Of a stretch of 64,000 nt of DNA, positions 25,501 to 34,400 are shown piece after piece. The position numbers and the translations under genes are program-made. The stretch is from NCBI GenBank assembly GCA_029721435.1, contig CM056583.1, positions 44,607,120-44,671,119 on the forward strand. Direction: 5' to 3'. Source of the stretch: Gymnothorax reevesii. Its lineage: Eukaryota; Chordata; Actinopteri; Anguilliformes; Muraenidae. The notes beneath the pieces are model-generated. The model worked only from the letters and a program-made list of their open reading frames with translations. It made no database searches and was not told where the DNA came from. Each line of letters opens with the position of its first letter. Positions within the stretch are counted from its first letter, which is position 1.

Positions 25501-28396
25501 AAGATCCAAAGTCTTCGCTCTCTAGTTGTATCCCACTCCTGAAAAAATTATATAATTGGTGTAATAATAATAGTAATAATAAGCATAGTTGTTGTTATTA
25601 TTATTATTGTTATTATTATTATTGTTATATTAACAGGTAAGGTTCCATTTTGTCTTGGTTGTGAATATCAAGTACATTAACACAAGTCGAATTTTGTTTT
25701 GATGGAGTTTAATATGTATTCCTAGACTGAAGGTATTCTGTCTCAGACAGAAGGTTCCTGGGCCTATAATCATATAGCTTTGTGCCTCCACTCTGTGGGT
25801 GCAACATAAGATTGCCACTGAACATCCATAGAGCTTACATTGTCTTGTCTGTATTTAGTCAGCTTTTGGCTTGGTTCGTACTTCGTTACATGACTATTGT
25901 GAAGAATATTTGCTGATATGAGTGCCAGTAAGTAAAGTTCCAGATGTACGGGGGATAGATCTGCAGTGGCAGGCGACTGAACTCGGAGGTTTTATTTTCT
26001 GTATTTTATATTAAGGCCATAAGAACCTGATGCTGGATGAGAATCTAGTCTGCTCCGCTGGTAGTTTTTGAAGGATGCCACTTCATTTTCAAGGATACTA
26101 TGCCCATTTTAATTGAGTTTATAGATGGTCTGCAGGTCCAGCTTAGGGGTGTGTTTATAGGCCCTTGAATTTGTTGGAATGGGTCCTTGAAACTTCTGCA
26201 TTCTCCTTAAAAGGTGCTTGCTTTTTTAAGTGTCGCTGCTGATTTGTCATGCAAGTGTTTTTGCCACAGACCTGGGTACCCTGTCCTGGAGTAATTTTTT
26301 TTTATCTGGAGTTTCCCTCTGTCTTCTCTATAGCAAATCAGCAGTCATCAAGAGCAGTTCATCCAGATGCTGAATGAGCCTGTCCAGGAGGCTGGTCAGG
26401 GAGGAGGGGGAGGGGTGGCTGAGGCTGGTGGAGGGCACATGAACTACATCCAGGTCACTCCTCAGGAGAAAGAAGCCATCGAGAGGGTAGGAGAGTTTAT
26501 TTGTTCAAAGAACTTTTAAATTTGGATAATTATGAAAATAAGAGCACAATGATTGAAAGTGAGCAAGACCATAGTGGCAGTTTTCTGAATGTAACTGAAT
26601 AATGATCACAAAATGGATATGTAAAAATGCAAGGAGGCTATTAAAAAAGGCTACATTTCTGTGTTTGCAGCAGTGCTTAAAGTTCTTCGGCTCCCCGCTG
26701 GATATCCGGCATGAGGAAATTTTTCAGCACGAGCCAATTAGGCTTTTTTTTTTTTGTTTTTTTTATATATATATATATATATATATACAGTGGCGCTTGA
26801 AAGTTTGTGAACCCTTTAGAATTTTATAGATTTCTGCATAAATATGACCTAAAACATCATCAGATTTTTATACGAGGCCTTAAAGTAGATAAAGAGAACC
26901 CAGTTAAACAAATGAGACAAAAATATTATACTCTGTCATTTATTTATTGAGGAAAATGATCCAATATTACATATCTGTGAGTGGCAAAAGTATGTGAACC
27001 TTTGCTTTCAGTGTCTGGTGCGACCCTCTTGTGCAGCAATAACTGCATCTAAATATTTCTGGTATCTGTTGATCAGTCCTGTACATCAACTTGAAGGAAT
27101 TTTAGCCCATTCCTCAGTGCAGAACAGCTTCAACTCTAGGATGTTAGTGGGTTTCTTCACATGAACTGCTTGCCTCAGGTCCTTCCACAACATTTCGATT
27201 GGATTAAGGTCAGGACTTTGACTTGGCCATTCCAAAACATTAACTTTATTCTTCTTTAACCATTCTTTGGTAGATCTACTTGTGTGCTTAGGGTCGTTGT
27301 CTTGTTGCATGACCCTCCTTCTCTTGAGATTCAGTTCATGGACAGATATCCAGACATTTTCCTTTAGAATTTGCAGGTATAATTCAGAATTCATTGTTCC
27401 ATCAATGATGGCAAGCTGTCCTGGCCCAGATGCAGCAAAACAGGCCCAAACCATGATACTACCACCACCACCATGTTTCACAGATGGGATAATGTTCATA
27501 TGCTGGAATGCAGTGTTTTCCTTTCTCCAAACATAACACTTCTCATTTAAACCAAAAAGTTCTATTTTGGTCTCATCTGTCCACAAAAAAATTTTCAAAT
27601 AGCCCTCTGTTTGTTCACGTGATCTTTAGCAAACTGCAGATGAGCAGCAATGTTCTTTTTGGAGAGCAGTGGCTTTCTCCTTGCAACCCTGCCATTCACA
27701 CCACTGTTGTTCAGTGTTCTGCTGATGGTGGACTCATGAACCTTAACATTAGCCGGTGTGAGAGAGGCCGTCAGTTGCTTAGAAGTTACCCTGGGGTCCT
27801 TTGTGACCTCGCCGACTATTACACGCCTTGCTCTTGGAGTGATCTTTGTTGGTCGACCACTCCTGGGGAAGGTAAGAATGGTCTTGAATTTCCTCCATTT
27901 GTTCACAATCTCTCTGACTGTGGACTGGTGGAGTCCAAACTCTTTAGAGATGGTTGTGTAACCTTTTCCAGCCTGATGAGTATCAACAACCCTTTTTCTG
28001 AGGTCCTCAGAACTCTCCTTTGTCCGTGCCATGATACACTTCCACAAACATGTGTTGAGAAGATCAGACTTTGATAAATCCATGATCTTTAAATAGAACG
28101 AGGTGCCCACTCTCAATTGATTGTCATCCCATTGATTGAAAACACCTGACTCTAATTTTACCTTCAAATACATCACTAATTCTAGAGGTTCACATACTTT
28201 TGCCCCTCACAGATATGTAATATTGGATCATTTTCCTCAATAAATTAATGACTAAGTGTAATATTTTTGTCTGATTTGTTTAACTAGGCTTTCTTTGTCT
28301 ACTTTTAGGACTTGTGTGAAAATCTGATGACGTTTTAGGTCATATTTATGCAGAAATATAGAAAATTTTAAAGGGTTCACAAACTTTCAAGCGCCA

Positions 28397-28429
<33 letters not shown>

Positions 28430-31400
28430 TGTTTTCCATGTGTAACCTTTAAATACTGTTTGGAGGCTGAGAAATGTGTTGAAATTCTAGGCAATAGAGG
28501 CAAAGTCCATGGTTACATACAGTCCATGGTCTCACATACTTGCATGCTCAACATCCAGATATAAGCACAGGAAATAATTCATCCTCAGAGAGCCCAACTC
28601 CTTGCATCCCATCTATGGTTTTGCCATTTTAGGCGGACATACATGACAACTTGGCAAAACTCGGGGTCTGCCATCTTGCCAATACAGAGCAAGAACATAC
28701 GCATCATCTTAAGCTATACAATTCGAACTAGAGAAAAGGGGGGGAATATTTGCTGAAGATACCATTTTTAAAATTCTAATCCAGTACCACATTTTTATGG
28801 CTCAATCGCGCCTTTAAAAGCAGAAACAGATTTTCGCAAAGCAAGGCTTAATCCCGATCGAGTAATACTGAACCGCTGAGGCAATAATTTTATTACGAGA
28901 GAAACACTCTCGCAAAATGATTAGCAGCAAATGCCTGCGAGAAAAGCGAGACTCATTTCCTGTCTGTGGATGTGACGTTTTGGTGGATTTCACCACTAGT
29001 GACTTGGAAATAATTATGACTCCAGACTTTTCACGCTTTTCTTTACTCATGGGTTGAAAGCAATGGAATTGCATAAAAACGTTTCAAATTGTCCTATTTG
29101 ATTTAAACAACTTGAACGATCGTGGAACACATGCATTGCGTTGATTGACTAATTGCTGACCATGGCACGGGAACGCAAGCATGCCACCAAATGTCAAACA
29201 AACAAACGGGCAGGAGGCGGGTGATCACTGTGCCCAGTGTCAGTACATTCGGATTCTCTTATGAGCGCGGTTCTCTCCCTAAGTTGTAAAAGAGTCCCCT
29301 TTACACCTTTCCTTTATCTCATGACGTTTTACACAGGGGTTAAAGAAAAGTGGTTCGGAATTAGATGATAGGACGCGATTATTTAATCATTAGGACGCAG
29401 CCATGGTTCCGCGGCAAGCTAAAGACGGAAGTGTCAGAGCGCACCACGTGATGCATCTGAGCGAATCACGTTAGCAGAAACCAGCAGTAGCCAATGAGAT
29501 TTTGTCATTAGCTTTAAATCCCCATATGAACTCACAGTTCGTGACTGACAGAAAGGAAATGCCCTTATTTGGATTACACAGTGTTGTGCAGGAGAATCAG
29601 AGCTTTTCCACGATACCGGACATGACAGACTTCAGTGAAGAGGCGAAGTACTGTTCGTTGCGTTGGAATGCTAACTTTTTGGTAAATTCTGAAGAAACTC
29701 ATTGCTCAAGTAGACAAAATGTCATAAAATAGACGTCTAAATGTATAATTTTTATGTTTTCTTTATTGCAGTTTGAAAGAATACATATTCAAGGAGTAAC
29801 CTAGCCCAAAATCTCAAATTTGACCATTGCATGGAAAATCCATGTTTTTGCCTGCCGTGTCTCGCCTTAACTGGCTAAAAGGAAGGTTGCTGCTTCAATC
29901 AATTCAGATAACTACCAGAACATTGCAGCCAACTAAGAATACCCACATGGTTTGAATAAAGTGTCTTATCGTGGTTGTAGCCTATTCGATAAATAAGATT
30001 TCAGCGTATGACATACATGCTTGTTTACAGCAACAGAACAAATGTGGACAGAAGAGTCGATAAAGTTAACCAGCTAGCTTCCTTTTTTGATGCCAGTCAT
30101 TGATGACCACCTCATGACAGCCAACATTAAGCCAAATCCTGCAGTAGATTTCTGAGAATGCATCGTCTGCCTGTGTAAGAAGTTGGCGGAAGATAGGATG
30201 GCATTAGCTCAAATCGACATAACCACACACTGGATTGCTCCGGAATTCAAAAGACGTCTGCCTGAGAAGCTGAAAAAAAGATGTTTTCATTAAACATAGA
30301 TGAAGCAACTAACGTAAACAACGATAAAATTCTGCGTATTTTGGTTTGTTTTTTCGATGACGATATCGGGAACATGTTTCCGCAAACAAGTTTAGTTAAC
30401 TTTATCAACTGCATACTGGACTATGAGCAGTGATACAGCGTGAACAGTTATTTATATATTATTTTTAGTTAAGAACGCTGTATTTAATGAGTTACGTTAT
30501 CCGGTGTAACGTTATATGACTAGTTAATGGGATGTATCGGAGACAACGCTGTGTTGCATTAATGCTGGATAACATAAAGCTAACTGAACGCTATGGATAA
30601 ATCTTGAGTTGGGACGAGAGACAACGTCAACTCTGTCGTTCATGTTCGTGTTTCTAAATGTAAGTTGCTGCTCCTAGTTCTTCACACTCAGTTTCTCAAG
30701 TGTTGGCATCCCGTTTCCTCTTTAAATCTGTAATCCCCACGGTAGCGTATGTGAACATTTATCAGATCACTTTCTTCTTCGCCCGAGGCTCATGCCTTTG
30801 TGAATGTTTTTTAAAAAACAAATGTCAGGCAGTGTCAATGTGTTAGAAGCTGTAGAATTGTCAAAATAGTGGCCCATTTTCAGCATCCATCACTCCTGTG
30901 TTTCAATAGAACATTGTGTTAGCTATTCCCGAGTTATCTTGTTAAAAGGCTAATTGATCTATAGAAAACTTTAGTGCAAATATGTTTGCATAGCTTGAAA
31001 CCATTTTTTGGTTCCGGAAGCAATAAAACTGGCCTTTGGAGCGTGAACATTTTGTGGATTCAATTATAATCCCAAAATGACCAGAAAGAAACGGCTATCT
31101 TCAGAAACGGATCTGTCCATAGATATTTGAAGAAATAAAGACAATTAAGAAATTGCCAAGAAACTGAAGATATCTTGCAACGATCTACACCACACGCCTC
31201 ACAGAACTGCAGAAATTGACTCTAATCCTTAAGGAAAGTGAAGTGGAAGGTCACAGTGCGCAACTTTGGAGGTGGATGAAAACGTAGTGGTTTGAGGAAC
31301 CGATGCCTCACAGGTCTTCAGATGGCACCTTTTTAAATGGTACCTGTAAAACACCTATCTCTGGTACACTGACCCTCTGGGCAGAGTTTCATAGAAAAAG

Positions 31401-34400
31401 CCATATCTGAGACAGAAAAGATGAAAACAGGTAAAAGAAGCAGGGAGAGCAGTTGAGGAAAGCACAATGGACAGGCAAAGTTAAATGTGAAGTATTTCGA
31501 TTGCTGAGAACGTTTATGAAGCGTGACACATGATTGGGGTTCAAGGAGTGCTTGGCTCCATCTGACAAGCATGGTAGAGGAGATGTGATGGTCTGGGGGT
31601 GCTTTAATGCTGGTGAATTGGAAATTTTGTTCAGGGTAAAGGGATTCTGAAACAAGCAGGTCATTTCTCTGTTTCTCTTACCTTGTCCTTTCCCTTACCA
31701 TGTTGCTGGCACTTCATTGTAGCCAGTTTCATCCTACAACAGGACAACGACCTAATGCACTGCCCCAAATAATGCAAGACCTATTTTGGGCACAAGTAGT
31801 CAGCAGATAGTCTGCCCGTTATTTATTGGCTGGCACAGTCACCTGATCTTGGCCCTATTGAGCTGTTTTGGTGGAGGCTTGACCGTATGATACAAGGAAA
31901 GTGCTGTCATGAAACCTCGTGAAATTTCTGCAAATTGCCTCAGAGAAACGACTGCTAGATTGCCAATGGCCTGCTGGGCTGTAAATGGAGAATTCTTTCA
32001 TGTAAGCAAAGTATGGAGGACAAAATTACTTGAGGAGTAACCCCAAGTATTTTAGGAAATTCAACAAACGGTACCCAAAAAAAAAACACTTTGTAGTTTT
32101 TCAAATTATTATTATTATCATTGATTGATTTCCTCCCCCCCCCCCAGTGGCTGTTTTTTACGTTGTCATTCAGAAGTCTATTTAGGGGTTCAAGCCCTAA
32201 ATAGCCCTACCTGGTGGGGGACATGGCCACGTTTAGTGGCAACACTTGTTTATGAAGCTGTGAAAGCTTTCAACTACTAATGGTCTTTCTTGGCTTGAAC
32301 CCCGGAATTGCCGCTTGCGGCTATATTCTGGAATTGGGGCTGTACCAAATAGTTATTTCGGCTGTACCGAAAAGCTTCATTCATAACGTTGAAGGTCAAC
32401 ATTGGTATGCTTAAGTTTTTTTTGCATGTATACAGTTTGTTGAAATATTAATATTAGTAGTATTATACTTTTTGTTGAATTAGATTTCAGTGGTTGCTGC
32501 GTAGTATTGTTTCCAGCCCTTGTGATTCTAACATTTTCAATTACTCCAGAGTGTTGCAAAATCCAAATCCAAAAAGTAAAAATTTATTGAAAAAATATCA
32601 ATGAAATCATTTCCAAAATCCACAAAGTATTTTTATGGAAAGAAACATTTTGCTTCAATCCATATTTAATAACCGTTACATTTCAAAGCCAAATTTTTTT
32701 CAGTGGTTAGTAACTGCTCTTCCACTTGCTTCATGTATGCAGATGTTTGTGATGGATTTGCCAGCTCCCTGCTTGTATTCATGTTGACAAAGCTAATTAA
32801 TTATGTCCATTATTGCCATCCTTACAGTTGTAGGGCATATCATATGTACATTTTCCATGTGGCCCATTGGTGGTCTCATGGTCATTTCCTAATTGACAAT
32901 TTCTTTATCGTTGTACGCTAATGAATTGGTTGTTTGATTGTTAATCGAGCGATCGCAAATGTAGACGAATTGTGATCCGTCATGCTCAGAAGGTAAGAGG
33001 CTTCTACCTGACGGCAGTCAAGTGAAAATCCTGTAACGCCTGCATCCTCAGAAGTTGGAGTTAAAGAAGTTGAAACAAATAAAGCAACAAGCATGATAAC
33101 TTTTTAAATGACACTGACCAATATAGGCCACATAACAAAGGAACTTCCTGGGATAAAATGCAGAAGAATATACCACAAAACAATTATCAGTTATCAATTT
33201 TTTGTGACTGGTTTTGATTCATACACTGAGCTCTCCTTTATTTGACTTATTGGCACCCCTGATCATTATTTATTACCTTGTAATTGTCTGGCCTACCCAT
33301 ATTTTCTTTTCATTCTGCAGTCTATTAGATGAATAAAAACATTGATTTTCATGGAAATCATTATTTTTGGAGTGATTGCTAACTTTTGAATTGTTGTGTA
33401 AATTTTCTGATCTTGGCACCATGTCTGAGATCCATGCAGTAATATAGGGCCCTGATCTTATTTTTTTTTTGCCCCCTTTTGCGGGTACGTTTTATAGGGA
33501 CATGAGGCTATTAATTTGAAATAAAACTCCCTTATCTCCATAATAAAACTGAAAAGCATTCTAATTTTAGCTGCAGCCATAACACAAAAGAGAAGGGAGA
33601 CAAATAAATGTAGCATTTGACAAGTTGCATCTTTTGAGTGCATTCCCATAGTGCTTATTAATCCCCACTTCCCTGTTCAAGGTGTGATTATGGTAAAAAG
33701 TGAAAGTCCATGCTTAGAGGAGTCAGAGACTAGTTTTGGAGGGCTTTGCACAGGTTGCATCAGAAAGTCGCAAGGACGTGTTATTACAGCTTTTCTCAGC
33801 TGGACCATTTTCAAAAACACTTAAGGGCATTTAACTTAAATTAATTATTGCGACATTGCATTTTATTTTCGAACACAATGTTCAGGTTCACGTAGTGCAT
33901 TCCGTGCCCAAATGAATTGCCCAGTGCAGTTTTAATCACTGAATTCCATGACGTGTATTCCATAAGCATGTACTGTCACACGACTGTGTTATTGCGCAAG
34001 ATTTTAATCTGGGTCAAGTTGACGTATAATGAGGAGAAGAATGGTTTTATTTTGTAATCGTTTTCTCCAAGCTAAACCATTTGAAATTCGGTACCTTTTC
34101 AGAACTAATGCAGGTTCAGATTCACTTGTTTTGCTCTACCTTAAATGCTACTCCATTTTCTGTCCATGCACAATCTGTTTAATGAGTGCACAATCTGTCT
34201 ATAACTCCTGTTTTCATAATGTTATTGGCTGCTGTAGCTGCATGGTCACGGCAAGTAGACATGTGCAGTGGTCTTGTTCAGTGGCTGACCTTTGAGAAAT
34301 GTGTGACCGGCCCCTTCTGGGCAGTGGTTGGATCCACCCAGAATTGCACCTTGTCAGCTGTGGTGCCTTCTCAGTCTGTTTGCCTCCCCACATGCGTGCC

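Noticed and set aside
27508..28074. 188-codon plus-strand frame
   Set aside because: Antisense of the Tc1 transposase at 27008-28032.
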